Shown piece after piece: positions 1-8,631 of a stretch of 32,468 nucleotides of DNA. Location: positions 1 through 32,468 of the IMG/VR virus record IMGVR_UViG_3300008954_000167; one strand, written 5' to 3'. The notes beneath the pieces are model-generated. The model searched no databases. It saw only the letters and a list, made by a program, of their open reading frames with translations, and was not told where the DNA came from. Source of the stretch: a virus. Made by a program: the position numbers and the translations under genes. The stretch's first letter is position 1. Each line of letters opens with the position of its first letter.

Positions 1-3000
1 TCGAAGCGAATATCATCCAAAGTGAAAAACCATGAAACTTCAGCATTCTCATCAGCAGATAAATCAAATTTATCTTTGGTTTGTCCGGGGTTGCTTCGAA
101 GAATATCTTTAACGCTGTTCTCGAATTGAGCAGTGCTCTTTTCGGTGAGATCTACGCCCCAATAAGCCTTAAGTGGGTTAATAATGCCATCTGTGCTGGC
201 ACTCACTCGAAGAGGAATTTCTGGGTAGTCGAACTCACAGCTAAAAGCGAGAGAGTCAAGTTTAGCATCGCTGTCTGCAACCGGACCCATTAATACTTGA
301 CCATCCACTGCAGCCTGAGCAACCCCGAGTGAATTTTTAAATGCAAATCCGGCCATGTGGTCGGGACCTACCTCGCCAAAACTCAAGTGATCATTGGATT
401 GTGCGAGGGTGCTGCCGCTTATCAGAGTAAGGGGTTGAAAAACCACAGGTCCATAACAACCAAATGGTACGTGACCTCTGTTGTTGCCGGGCTCAACATG
501 CACTCTAATCCAGCGCGATTGATTTTCATATTCTCCGAGTAGTTTATTTCGCTTGTCTGTGTGATCCCAAGTAATTGAACGGTCTCCGATTCTTCTAGCA
601 ATATAATTTGGAGAAGAAGGATCTAAATTCAGGTTTGAGAACTTTTCAATTGGAACGGGTCGCAAGTCCGCATCTGTGATATCGCGCACGGTTACGGTAA
701 AGGTTGCCCATTGTTTACTAGATTTGGGCGGCTTAATGTTTTCAATGGAAATTTTAAGATTGTTTTGATTCCATTCAGAGCCGCCATCAATTGAAACAAA
801 TTTAAATAGTTTTTTCGCTCGACTAGTCATACCTGCATCGAAACCTGCAGGATCTGCATTTTCATCTTGCGAAATAATAAATCCCGTTTCTGAAGGGTAA
901 TACTCTTTTTTCATAGAAGCATAACTAAGCGAACCTGAAGAAAGCGCCATTATTACACCGAAACCCTGCTCACCTGAGCCAGTCAAAGTGTCAGCAACGC
1001 CTCTTTCGAAGGTTTCGCCAAGCCAATAGTTTGTTAAACCTTGGGCAGTGGTGTAAATACTGTTATTAGTTAATTGCGGGTTTGTATTAAAGACCTTTCG
1101 AATGTACTTATCAGACGCCCTATTAAAGTTAAAGGCAGACTCGATAACTTTGGAGCCATTTTTATCAAAAATGGCCACTTTAAATTCGTTATCAACACCA
1201 GCGTCTCCACTAGGTAGAGATTTGATCATAGCACTAGTGCCTGATGTGAACTGTCTTGTGGCGCCGAATGGGTGTCCTACTACGTCTATGCCGGTGCCTC
1301 TCATTGTGCCACTAAGTGCTGCAACGCCCTCATCAAGGTACCAAACTGCAGCAAGAGTGCCCCTGGCTTTGCTTTGAGTGGAATTTACACCACTGGTGAA
1401 TGCCGATGGTGCGTCACCCGTAACAGCGGCGTCCCAGTCTGCTTTGTTGCTGTAAATAATTTGTTTATTTCCAAACGCCCCGTTGAGCACGTTTTGTGTG
1501 AGCGTCACTGTAGGGGCGGCCACGCCGCTTGTGATATCAAGGTTTCCTGCGGTGTTTTGACCATTAACTGCTGTATTGAACGCGGTAGCGAAATCGGATT
1601 CAGCAGAAGTATTAACAGAAACTGCGCCAACAGTAGTTACTGCGGCGTTGTCTGTGTTTACCTCAAATACTGCGGATGTACCTGCGGTATCTGTTAATGT
1701 AATTGTGGTATCTTCGGCCGGGTGGCCATCAAATGTAAATGTTGCTGTGGATCCATTAATCGCGCCACCCTCAAAAACTGTATTAACCGCACCGCCATTG
1801 ATAGTCAAATCGGCGGCAACGAGGTTGGTGACGGTGATAGCCGTCGCCCCAGTTTTCCCGGTACCGGTGGGCTGAGTAACCACAACTTGACCAGCAACGG
1901 CGTTTGCAACAACAGTGAGCAGTTCGTCAGTTCCATGACCATTATCGTGGTTGATTGCAGCTGCGATCTCTGTAGCGACAGCGGATTTATCAGCTAAACC
2001 GTTCAGCCTAACACGAATGTTTCCTGCGGCAATTTCAGTACCAGTCGCGAGGGCGGTAGTCTGTAGCGTGTAGGTTCTTGTTGTGTTCGCGGCATCATTG
2101 GAAATCAGTGTAAAGGCCATATTATCATAGTTGCCAGCAGTGTCGTCAAGGGCAGCAATTGTGCATGTAAATGCAACCTCTGCGGCGCCGCCAGTAAATC
2201 CGGATGGCACATTGGCACTGCAAACAGAATCCCAATTCGTTGAATCGCTAAGGGTAATTGTTTTGTCTCCAGCTGTTCCTCCGACGTCTTGAGTGAGTGT
2301 GAGCTGATCACCAACGCGAGCACTAGTGATATTAAAGGCATGCGCATTGATTGCAACGTCAAGCGCCGTTGCAAAGCTCGTTGGAGCAGTTGTCGTAGTA
2401 ATCGCGACATTGCCCGGGGTAACTGCCGCGGCATCTTGCTTGACCTCAAACACCACAGTTTTGCCCATAGCGTCCTCTAAAGTAATCGTGGTGTCTTCGG
2501 ACGGGATACCATTAAACGCGAATTCGCTCGTGGCTGCTGTGCCGTCCTCGACTGAGCCGGAAGGAATAACAAAAAGACCATATGCGCCGCCTTCATCATT
2601 AACTTCGCCTTCTGCGCCTGCGGTCTCTAGAAAGCTAGTTTCCCAGCCTGCTTTTCCGTCAGGGCTGCTTGTTGGGTTTTTATGCTGGGCGCCCAAGAGC
2701 CGTACAAAGGTCACGGGGCTATTGTTTCTTAAGTATGCCTGCGCCGCATATGCAGCATAAGTTGGTGCAGAAAGATTTCCGTCTCTCCATGTATCAGTTA
2801 ATTTGCCTCCTGCTACGGGGTTTCCAAAGATTTCAACAAACTCTGAGTAAGAACCAACCGTTACAGGGCGCATACCCGGGCCTCTTTGGGCTCGGCCAAT
2901 AATAAGAGGACCCATCTTTTGGGCTTCCGTTGGGATTTGCGACTGATCAATTTCATCAATAAAAATTCCAGGCGACACAAATTTAAATTTGCTAACTGCA

Positions 3001-3011
3001 GTTAATGACAT
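1..3011 (-). CDS. gp18: Tail sheath protein, gp18-like, with large inserted repeat domains (C-terminus cut by window edge)
   Basis: Forms the contractile sheath around the tail tube. The frame is open from an ATG at 3011 to the left edge, at least 1003 residues, and the C-terminus is missing. The SD AAGGAG lies about 9 bases upstream. The N-terminus reads SPGIFIDEIDQSQ, then IIGRAQRGPGMRPV and FVEIFGNP, typical of contractile-phage sheaths. Residues about 780-805 contain NLDPSSPNYIARRIGDR, the conserved sheath core. T4 gp18 is 659 residues, so this one is much longer. The excess is mostly residues about 160-541, where three Thr/Ala/Val-rich beta segments lie in tandem. The first and third are clearly related (FNGIPSEDTTITL and FDGHPAEDTTITL). 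It follows the gp15-like gene, as expected for a tail module. Identity is strong; the role of the insert is unknown. Confidence 0.93.
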   Translation of the reverse strand, partial: MSLTAVSKFKFVSPGIFIDEIDQSQIPTEAQKMGPLIIGRAQRGPGMRPVTVGSYSEFVEIFGNPVAGGKLTDTWRDGNLSAPTYAAYAAQAYLRNNSPVTFVRLLGAQHKNPTSSPDGKAGWETSFLETAGAEGEVNDEGGAYGLFVIPSGSVEDGTAATSEFAFNGIPSEDTTITLEDAMGKTVVFEVKQDAAAVTPGNVAITTTTAPTSFATALDVAINAHAFNITSARVGDQLTLTQDVGGTAGDKTITLSDSTNWDSVCSANVPSGFTGGAAEVAFTCTIAALDDTAGNYDNMAFTLISNDAANTTRTYTLQTTALATGTEIAAGNIRVRLNGLADKSAVATEIAAAINHDNGHGTDELLTVVANAVAGQVVVTQPTGTGKTGATAITVTNLVAADLTINGGAVNTVFEGGAINGSTATFTFDGHPAEDTTITLTDTAGTSAVFEVNTDNAAVTTVGAVSVNTSAESDFATAFNTAVNGQNTAGNLDITSGVAAPTVTLTQNVLNGAFGNKQIIYSNKADWDAAVTGDAPSAFTSGVNSTQSKARGTLAAVWYLDEGVAALSGTMRGTGIDVVGHPFGATRQFTSGTSAMIKSLPSGDAGVDNEFKVAIFDKNGSKVIESAFNFNRASDKYIRKVFNTNPQLTNNSIYTTAQGLTNYWLGETFERGVADTLTGSGEQGFGVIMALSSGSLSYASMKKEYYPSETGFIISQDENADPAGFDAGMTSRAKKLFKFVSIDGGSEWNQNNLKISIENIKPPKSSKQWATFTVTVRDITDADLRPVPIEKFSNLNLDPSSPNYIARRIGDRSITWDHTDKRNKLLGEYENQSRWIRVHVEPGNNRGHVPFGCYGPVVFQPLTLISGSTLAQSNDHLSFGEVGPDHMAGFAFKNSLGVAQAAVDGQVLMGPVADSDAKLDSLAFSCEFDYPEIPLRVSASTDGIINPLKAYWGVDLTEKSTAQFENSVKDILRSNPGQTKDKFDLSADENAEVSWFFTLDDIRF
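1385..2530 (-). repeat. Three tandem beta-domain repeats inserted in the tail sheath
   Basis: Within the sheath gene, residues about 160-275, 276-417 and 418-541 form three adjacent segments of roughly 115-140 residues. Segments 1 and 3 align over most of their length, sharing PxEDTTITLxD, VFEVxxDxAAVT, FATAxxxAxN and LTQxV, and both end in SxFTxG. Segment 2 is more diverged but has the same layout, ending in a Gly/Thr-rich stretch. Boundaries are estimates from reading the translation. Confidence 0.7.
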
Positions 3012-3088
3012 TACTTATTCTCCTTATTTTTTCGCAAAAAATAATCTTTTTTTCTTAAGTAAATAGTAATAAGAAATTGCAAAATCCT

Positions 3089-3919
3089 TTACTCTCTACA
3101 AAAAGCATCTTTATCGTCACAGGCGGGATCGTCTCCGAAAATAACGCGCTCTCTGGGCATTTTAATATCGACTTGATTTTCCCTTATAACTACCTTCGGA
3201 GTTTCTTGGTTTTTGTCTTCTCCAATTAGATATCCCAACATCTCAATTGGCAGTGTTGTTTCGTATCTTCTTTCGTCCTGACCTAGATTTGACATGTTGG
3301 TATTTGTCGACATATCGCGTATAAAACCTTCATAGAAATGGCCATGAGGGCGAGCCGTAAAATAGTTTATGCCGCCGGGCTTCGTAATGAAAGGTGTCAT
3401 CATTTCGTTTATCTGCTGTTGATATTCTGCTCTAAGTACTATATTATATGTTACTGTGACATATACCGGCATTGGCATAGATCTAATTTCATAAACAATC
3501 TTTTCATTCGGCTTTTCATCTGGAAAGTTAATTTGTTTATGATTTCTATATTTATTTACAGATGCAAACTTTGACGTTTTGTCCTGATTTATTCTTCTCG
3601 CAACTGTAACAGAGCCTCCACGATAATCATCTACAGGTGGCACATTACCCCAGAAGCCGCCTTTTCTATTCGGATCTTTAACCACAGAGGCTCTCTCTAC
3701 TGTAATCAAAGGTAAAACCAGCGTACCAGAACCATCTCGAAGTTCTTTTTCGTTCTTTAGTTGAAAGGCTCGCTCTGCAGAAGCCCATATTACTGGTGTT
3801 TTCTTCCAGCCTTTGTTTGTTGTTGCAAAAATATTCAGTTCGCTGTCAATATAGTCAAACAACGCTCCATCAATCAACTCTAAAGTCGAAGGTATTATGG
3901 GAAATTCTTTACGTGCCAT
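3089..3919 (-). CDS. gp15: Tail completion / sheath stabiliser protein, gp15-like
   Basis: Predicted 276-residue protein that would cap the proximal end of the tail tube and sheath and join it to the neck. The start is ATG at 3919. A TTG directly before it is in frame but less likely. The gene overlaps the end of the upstream gp14-like gene by 11 bases. The central part, YVTVTYNIVLRAEYQQQINE followed by RPHGHFYEGFI, and the later DERRYETTLPIEMLGYLIG resemble the gp15 / tail-terminator fold, in which a polypeptide with a long beta hairpin forms a hexameric ring. The C-terminus carries a charged tail with two Cys residues. Gene order (gp13-, gp14-, gp15-like, then sheath) matches T4. The assignment is by remembered family pattern and context, so it is moderate. 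Confidence 0.62.
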   Translation of the reverse strand: MARKEFPIIPSTLELIDGALFDYIDSELNIFATTNKGWKKTPVIWASAERAFQLKNEKELRDGSGTLVLPLITVERASVVKDPNRKGGFWGNVPPVDDYRGGSVTVARRINQDKTSKFASVNKYRNHKQINFPDEKPNEKIVYEIRSMPMPVYVTVTYNIVLRAEYQQQINEMMTPFITKPGGINYFTARPHGHFYEGFIRDMSTNTNMSNLGQDERRYETTLPIEMLGYLIGEDKNQETPKVVIRENQVDIKMPRERVIFGDDPACDDKDAFCRE

Positions 3920-4394
3920 CAAATGTGCCCTCGCGAGCCTTAATACAAGAGGCTTCTATTTCCACCTTGTGGTCTGCTTGTCCAAATAGCTGTTTTGGCT
4001 CGTTTAGTTCAACTATTTCGTAATAATCTTGCCCATATAGAACAAAATCGCCTTCTCTCACAAATAAATCCTGATCTTCGGTCAGCCTTCGTTTATGAAA
4101 GTGAATTGTAATTGCAGGGCGCTTATCAACACCCAAATTAGTAGTAGTGGTCGTATATCCTTTCCAGACAACCAAAGCATACACTCTTACAGGGGGCAAG
4201 AAAGTCTTTTTAATTGCCTCTCCATATAAAGGGTGAAAGTTCGTATGCTCCAGACTTACTGGATGATATAAAACTTGCTGACCAATGACTCTCTCAATAA
4301 GCTCATCATTAACTTGCTTAACAAGATTCCGCTCCTTTGGTCCGAAGAACATTGGGGGCGGTGGACTATCTGGCTGTTCCCATTCATTAGACAT
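3909..4394 (-). CDS. gp14: Neck / head-closure protein, gp14-like
   Basis: A 161-residue protein probably sitting in the neck between portal adaptor and tail. Visible features are a Pro-rich N-terminus (PDSPPPPMFF), a segment VNDELIERVIGQQVLYHPVS, then LYGEAIKKTF and PPVRVYALV, and a beta-rich C-terminal half ending in a GDFVLYGQDYYEIVEL strand pair. This layout (a short helix, then a small beta barrel with a GD-F turn) is what neck head-closure proteins show. It starts 8 bases after the gp13-like stop, with an AGGAT SD overlapping that stop, and runs 11 bases into the gp15-like gene, so the three are probably translated together. It could instead be another small neck component. Confidence 0.55.
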   Translation of the reverse strand: MSNEWEQPDSPPPPMFFGPKERNLVKQVNDELIERVIGQQVLYHPVSLEHTNFHPLYGEAIKKTFLPPVRVYALVVWKGYTTTTTNLGVDKRPAITIHFHKRRLTEDQDLFVREGDFVLYGQDYYEIVELNEPKQLFGQADHKVEIEASCIKAREGTFDGT

Positions 4395-4401
4395 TCTCTA
4401 C

Positions 4402-5679
4402 TTATCCTAAAACAATCGGCACAGGGTATACCATTCGTTCCTGTACTTTTGTCGTGCTATCTATCACTCCTGCATCTCTTTCTGCAAGTTTGGCATAAGT
4501 TAGCTCATCGAGCGTCGTTTTCAGTTCGTCTCTGAGTGCTTGTTGTTCGGATTTAGCTGCGCTTATCAAATCAGAGCCATTTAAATTGACTGATTCTCCT
4601 GGAATTGGAATAGAGCCGAATTTACTTCTTACATATCCCAACATTTCCTTGCACAAAGATAGTGCAAAGCGCCTAATCCACTGCTTTCCGATTGCATTAA
4701 TGTTTTGGTAAGGAACATTATCAAAGGGAAGCGTATTCATGTTATTAACGCCAGTAAGGCCATCTGCTTTATCTGATTCTTCATCTGCCCAAATATCATC
4801 TCGTACATAAAACTCAACCCACATTTTACTAGGGGTTACGCGCACAACATTTGGTGCAAGTCTTAATTTGTTGTTTTTGATCTCATATGAATAGTGTGAG
4901 TTTCTTGTATATACTGCGTCTTCAAAGGCCATGGCCTGCATTTTATTTTGCCATGCTGGTATGATTTCAAAAGTGGCATCATCAGCAAACTGACCATAAC
5001 TAGATAAGTCGCCTACAGTATTTAAGCCGCCATAATAGCCAAAGAATCTCCACATTGAAGAAGGGGTTTTATACCAGACTCTTGTAATATGAACTCTCTT
5101 GCTTCCAAGTTCTCCTTCATAAGGTAGGGCAGTATTGTCGGTATTTGCAGCGCTGGATGAAATAATGTTTTGCAGATCATAGTCCTGCTGGCCAGAAACT
5201 GTGTCGAAAGATGCTGAATATATCTTTGAATTTGCAGTGCCAATTCCGGCTTCTAGTGCCATTCCATCTGCTATTCTTCGGCCATAAACGAAATCCCACT
5301 TGGGGTATTTAAGGTTGGTTTCACTAGGGTCGTTGACGCCCAGTGTTTCTCCGTCATGATTAAAAGTGCCTGTTGTATTTCCAAGTGCACTCCCTAGTAT
5401 GTTTTTAGACTGGTGTATGTTAAGAATATAAGAGTATTCCAGTACGGCTTCTTCATAAGCCGCAAAGACTTGCTCTTTTGTGATCTCGATGTCAAGTACA
5501 TCGCCACCTAGCTTTTTATAAACGTAAGCAACTTGATCTGATGCTCCTGTACAAAAATACTGATCTGATTGATACACCCCAAACGGAAGGGCCGCATCTT
5601 TTGCATCAGTGGCATTACTTCCTGTGGGTAGTATTATAGCGCTCGTTTCGCTTGCAGGTGTTAAAGTGGGTACCGCCAT
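4402..5679 (-). CDS. gp13: Neck / portal-adaptor protein, gp13-like
   Basis: A 425-residue protein placed where T4 has its neck gene 13. Start ATG at 5679 has GAGGAG upstream. The N-terminal half has a helix-rich segment, ITKEQVFAAYEEAVLEYSY, of the kind found in connector proteins that dock on the portal. A WRFFGYYGGL segment and a long beta-rich middle follow. A Lys/Glu-rich C-terminal helix, QQALRDELKTTLDELTYAKL, precedes a short tail. T4 gp13 is 309 residues, so this is longer. Alternatives are another connector or a baseplate protein. The order capsid, this gene, gp14-like, gp15-like, sheath supports a head-to-tail joining role. The function is inferred mainly from position. Confidence 0.52.
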   Translation of the reverse strand: MAVPTLTPASETSAIILPTGSNATDAKDAALPFGVYQSDQYFCTGASDQVAYVYKKLGGDVLDIEITKEQVFAAYEEAVLEYSYILNIHQSKNILGSALGNTTGTFNHDGETLGVNDPSETNLKYPKWDFVYGRRIADGMALEAGIGTANSKIYSASFDTVSGQQDYDLQNIISSSAANTDNTALPYEGELGSKRVHITRVWYKTPSSMWRFFGYYGGLNTVGDLSSYGQFADDATFEIIPAWQNKMQAMAFEDAVYTRNSHYSYEIKNNKLRLAPNVVRVTPSKMWVEFYVRDDIWADEESDKADGLTGVNNMNTLPFDNVPYQNINAIGKQWIRRFALSLCKEMLGYVRSKFGSIPIPGESVNLNGSDLISAAKSEQQALRDELKTTLDELTYAKLAERDAGVIDSTTKVQERMVYPVPIVLG

Positions 5680-5698
5680 TCATTTAGATCTCCTCGGA

Positions 5699-5708
5699 TA
5701 TAATTAGT
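5699..5708 (-). promoter_or_regulatory. Late-promoter candidate ACTAATTATA upstream of the gp13-like gene
   Basis: Coding-strand ACTAATTATA ends about 20 bases before the gp13-like ATG. It is an exact match to the site before gp22 and one base from the site before the 136-residue gene. If it is a -10-type element, the transcript leader would be only about 12-14 bases. Confidence 0.3.
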
Positions 5709-5732
5709 TGGCAGCGCCTTAAAAAATCTAAT

Positions 5733-6047
5733 TTACTTTTTGTTTGCAGTCTTTCTTTTGGAAGTTGTTCTTTTCACAGCCTTCTTTTTTAAATCTGGTG
5801 ATTTTTTGCGGCCCGAATTTTTGCGAGATCTCGTTTTTGGTTTTGGCCCAGCTATAGCAGATTCGTCTACCTCTTTTACCACAACTTTCGGTGTCTTTTT
5901 GGTGACTACCTTTTCCTCTTCAATCTCTTCAGTTTCCTTTTCAGGGGCAGTGAATGCCTCTGCTAGTATTTCTTTTAGCTTTGCATATTTGCTTGCAAAT
6001 TTCTTTGCAAACTTTTGACTGGTCATACGACGCTTTTTCTTTCCCAT
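5733..6047 (-). CDS. Lys-rich histone-H1-like internal head protein candidate
   Basis: A 104-residue, highly basic protein, unrecognised by family. The start is ATG at 6047 with AAGGAG 7 bases upstream. An in-frame ATG at 6110 lacks an SD and would run back into the terminator, so it is rejected. Residues 1-22 are basic. Residues 23-31 read LKEILAEAF, containing L-A-E, a possible prohead-protease site. Residues about 36-50 are acidic. Residues 69-104 are Lys/Arg/Ser/Pro-rich like a histone H1 tail (RKKSPDLKKK, KRTTSKRK). Residues 71-87 match polyprotein residues 644-660 at 13 of 17 positions. It lies just after the capsid gene and between its own promoter-like site and the neck genes. I infer a DNA-binding protein packaged in the capsid; the function is unproven. 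Confidence 0.75.
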   Translation of the reverse strand: MGKKKRRMTSQKFAKKFASKYAKLKEILAEAFTAPEKETEEIEEEKVVTKKTPKVVVKEVDESAIAGPKPKTRSRKNSGRKKSPDLKKKAVKRTTSKRKTANKK

Positions 6048-6068
6048 GGTGAACTCCTTTATGAATAT

Positions 6069-6097
6069 ATTATACAACATTATATTGGGGATATTAA
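6069..6097 (-). promoter_or_regulatory. Sigma70-like promoter candidate for the basic protein gene
   Basis: On the minus strand TTAATA (6097-6092) and TATAAT (6074-6069) are separated by 17 bases. The -10 is a perfect consensus and the -35 matches 4 of 6. It lies between the terminator after the 136-residue gene and the SD of the 104-residue gene, where a new transcript would be expected to start. Confidence 0.45.
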
Positions 6098-6131
6098 CAA
6101 AAAACCCCACATTCTTTGAATGTGAGGTTTG
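6098..6131 (-). terminator. Rho-independent terminator after the 136-residue gene
   Basis: On the minus strand an ACCTCACATTC / GAATGTGGGGT stem (with G-T pairs) around a 4-base AAA-type loop is followed by a run of six T. It starts about 25 bases after the stop codon at 6157. Confidence 0.85.
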
Positions 6132-6156
6132 ATGTTTTGATAAGACGAGTTGGTTA

Positions 6157-6567
6157 TTAAGTTGCGCAGGTGCCAGTAACTCGAAATGTGCCGGTTGAAC
6201 CCTCGCCGTCGCAATAAATAGTTATCATATCACCGATTGCTGCTCCGCCAGACTGGTCAAAAGTTACGACAGTGGACGCGACAGTGAGGCCTGCTGCGGT
6301 AGTACCATCCGGACATCCGACAGCACCTACAATTGTATCTCCACTGGTAGCTCGCGTAACTGTGGAATCGGCGGTAACGTCGTTCACAGTAAACATCGCC
6401 CACCAACCTTTGCCAGCGGCAGTAGCATCTGGAAGGGTAACTGCGACGCCGCTTGAATGATTTAAGACAAAAAGCGTGCCGCAATCAGCCACATCGACTG
6501 TCTTCGTGGTAACCTCGACCTCCTCAACTTTAATTCTGTTTGCTGAATATCTTCCTAGTTTTGACAT
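6157..6567 (-). CDS. Small beta-rich virion protein, possible capsid decoration protein
   Basis: A 136-residue protein that I do not recognise by family. After a short basic N-terminus (MSKLGRYSANRIKVEEVEV) it is almost entirely short Thr/Val/Ala/Gly beta strands with few charged residues, including LFVLNHSSGVAVTLPDA and VVTFDQSGGAAIGDM. It has four Cys residues (CGTL, GCPDG, YCDG, TCAT). That composition is typical of virion surface proteins. Its gene is a single-gene unit directly after the major capsid gene, with its own upstream motif and a terminator on each side, which suits a protein made in large amounts. An AAAGGGAG SD precedes the ATG. A decoration or fibre-tip role is inference. 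Confidence 0.6.
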   Translation of the reverse strand: MSKLGRYSANRIKVEEVEVTTKTVDVADCGTLFVLNHSSGVAVTLPDATAAGKGWWAMFTVNDVTADSTVTRATSGDTIVGAVGCPDGTTAAGLTVASTVVTFDQSGGAAIGDMITIYCDGEGSTGTFRVTGTCAT

Positions 6568-6622
6568 GTTCTTTTTCTCCCTTTATTTAAAAAGGCATTG
6601 TCGCCTTATCATTGTTCGTCAT

Positions 6623-6632
6623 TATAAATAGT
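6623..6632 (-). promoter_or_regulatory. Late-promoter candidate ACTATTTATA upstream of the 136-residue gene
   Basis: Coding-strand ACTATTTATA, continuing as TATAAT, lies in the gap between the capsid terminator and the 136-residue gene, about 55 bases before its ATG. It differs by one base from ACTAATTATA before gp22 and gp13. The leader holds an AAAGGGAG SD. Confidence 0.35.
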
Positions 6633-6663
6633 ATCTTCATTAGCAAAAATCTAATAATTCAAT

Positions 6664-6700
6664 AAAAAAACCCCGCCTTAATTTCTTAAGGCGAGGCTTA
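6664..6700 (-). terminator. Strong terminator after the major capsid gene
   Basis: On the minus strand a 12-base GC-rich stem (GCCTCGCCTTAA with TTAAGGCGGGG, one G-T pair) closes a GAAA-type loop and is followed by seven T. It sits about 30 bases after the gp23 stop at 6730. Confidence 0.92.
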
Positions 6701-6729
6701 ATTGTTTTTAGCTGTTAACTAATCAGGGA

Positions 6730-8610
6730 TTAGCTTGCGCCAGACTCACCAAGGAGTCCACGTACAACAACCAGACCATACATATCAGGTCGAACCATCT
6801 TCTTAGCGTAACGGGTCATAACGCCTTTACGTGGTACGAAGTCTTCCGTACCGAAGATAGTGGGAGTAACCTGGAGAGGTACGTAAGGAGCGTATACGTA
6901 GCCACTCTCAAGGAAGCTACCACCCTTTCGACCAACGAGAACGAGGTTACGGGGGAAATAGGGATCTACATAGAGGTCCCACTTCTTGCTAAGATTACCA
7001 GATTTAACTGCACCAACTGTACCACGATCATCATCATGGGTTACGTTAGCACGGAAGCCACTAGTAAACTCAAGAATATTAGCCACTTCGGGGCTAGTTA
7101 CGAGGAACGTAGCTCCGCCGCGCAGAGTCTTACGGTGAATCTGTGCGGAGACATCATTGATAGTCTCTACAAGAGTCTCGTACCACTCAGAAACGGTACC
7201 GGTGAAGTCCGGTGCAGCCGAAGATGCACCAAGTTCAAGGCCAGTCGCTCGATTGACAAATAAGCCTGGTGCGCGGGACCAGAAAAACGTACCAGCTTTA
7301 GCACCAAGAACGAGATCGTTAAGAATCTCACGATCAATTTCCAAAGCAATGTGCTCAGAAAGAACTGATGTAAGCTCAACTTCTGCGTCAAGGTTGTGAT
7401 AAGCATTAAGATCCTGACCAAGCTCGGGGCTCCATTTGGCTTTGAGCTTTTTGGTGATTGCCGTTACAGCAATTGACTCGACTCTAATGTCGATTTCAGG
7501 AATCTCGTTTTTACTAACGCTGATACTATCTGCAAAAGGATCGCCGCTGTTGCCGGTTTGAGGCACGGGCTCTTCAAGACCCCATGGACCAGCGCCGCGA
7601 ACGGAACCAATTGCATCACCAGTTTCAAAAGTGTCCTTGAGTGGGAAAACGAGAGCTGGAGTACCGGCATCTGCATTCGCCGCAGTCAAACCTGCACCAA
7701 CAAGATAGAAAGTGATAGCCACGGAGGTCGCATTCGGATCGTCATTTGAAATCGTTGTGCCATCCGTACCTTTGGTGCCAAGGTGTGTTAACCTTCGAAG
7801 AACACCATCGACATCGGCATGCAAACCTGTAAGATCAAATGCGCCCATGTGCTCAAAGTTCATTCTATCGGCATCTACCTTGAGCACGTTCACAACAAGC
7901 TCAACAATATCATCGGTGGTGTCGTTATTGACACTGCCCGCTAATACGTCCGGGTCAAACTGGAGGGCGGCTTTTTGCACCTCGGATAAGGCATCAATTT
8001 GTACCTCGGCTCCACCCCACGCCGTAAAGGCTGTGTGTACAGTACACCATGCAGGTGCACCCGCCGCCTGGTTTGCAGCGATAGTCGCAAACGAAGTCGC
8101 ACTGCCATCTGCCGCGGGGAGCGTCAATGATCCAGTCGGTGAAGAATAAGCATTGGCAAGATTATAAAATCCGCCGCCTTCTTCGGTGATGTCAGTAACA
8201 CCGGTTTGGATTTGCGAACCAGTTACGCCACCACCGTACACGGAGTCGGCGGCAGTGATTCCTGCACGACCACTTTCATAGGTAAAATCTAGGAAAAAGA
8301 TCAGTCCAGAGGGCAAGCTCATGGGCTGAACGCTAACGAGATCGTTAGCAATTAGTCCACCGAATACACGGCGAACAATCGGAAATGCAACGGCAGCAAA
8401 GCCTTCCACATCACCAGCGGCCATTGAGCTAGCTTCACGAAGAAGCTCTTTGGCTTGGTTTTCGAGGAGACGCGCCATACCGCTACGGTTATCGTCCTTG
8501 TTGATTCCCTCAAGAAGACCAGTTTTCTCCCACTTGCTAAGTAGAGCGTTGCCTTCTTTTGCGAGGTTCCGATCAACAATTCCTTCAGTTAGTTTTTCTA
8601 AAACAGACAT
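6730..8610 (-). CDS. gp23: Major capsid protein, gp23-like
   Basis: Builds the icosahedral head shell. The 626 residues carry the signature LLENQAKELLREASS followed by EGFAAVAFPIVRRVFGGL and LVSVQPMSLPSGLIFFLDF, the conserved start of the HK97-fold T4-type capsid protein. The C-terminal half has SPELGQDLNAYHNLDAE, LVTSPEVANILE and VYAPYVPLQVTP. The N-terminal about 59 residues are probably a propeptide: L57-R58-E59|A60 fits the gp21 cleavage rule, comparable with the 65 residues removed in T4. It is longer than T4 gp23 (521), mainly by a low-charge insert at about residues 115-330 that may form an outer domain. AAAGGAGG lies close before the ATG. It directly follows the scaffold and ends at a strong terminator. 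No gp24 paralogue is seen here. Confidence 0.95.
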   Translation of the reverse strand: MSVLEKLTEGIVDRNLAKEGNALLSKWEKTGLLEGINKDDNRSGMARLLENQAKELLREASSMAAGDVEGFAAVAFPIVRRVFGGLIANDLVSVQPMSLPSGLIFFLDFTYESGRAGITAADSVYGGGVTGSQIQTGVTDITEEGGGFYNLANAYSSPTGSLTLPAADGSATSFATIAANQAAGAPAWCTVHTAFTAWGGAEVQIDALSEVQKAALQFDPDVLAGSVNNDTTDDIVELVVNVLKVDADRMNFEHMGAFDLTGLHADVDGVLRRLTHLGTKGTDGTTISNDDPNATSVAITFYLVGAGLTAANADAGTPALVFPLKDTFETGDAIGSVRGAGPWGLEEPVPQTGNSGDPFADSISVSKNEIPEIDIRVESIAVTAITKKLKAKWSPELGQDLNAYHNLDAEVELTSVLSEHIALEIDREILNDLVLGAKAGTFFWSRAPGLFVNRATGLELGASSAAPDFTGTVSEWYETLVETINDVSAQIHRKTLRGGATFLVTSPEVANILEFTSGFRANVTHDDDRGTVGAVKSGNLSKKWDLYVDPYFPRNLVLVGRKGGSFLESGYVYAPYVPLQVTPTIFGTEDFVPRKGVMTRYAKKMVRPDMYGLVVVRGLLGESGAS

Positions 8611-8631
8611 TATATATCCTCCTTTGTTTGT

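Noticed and set aside
6623-6630. Exact T4 late promoter TATAAATA on the plus strand
   Set aside because: It points to the right, against every gene here. Another copy at 12639-12646 does the same. The coding-strand reading ACTATTTATA was kept instead as a weak candidate.
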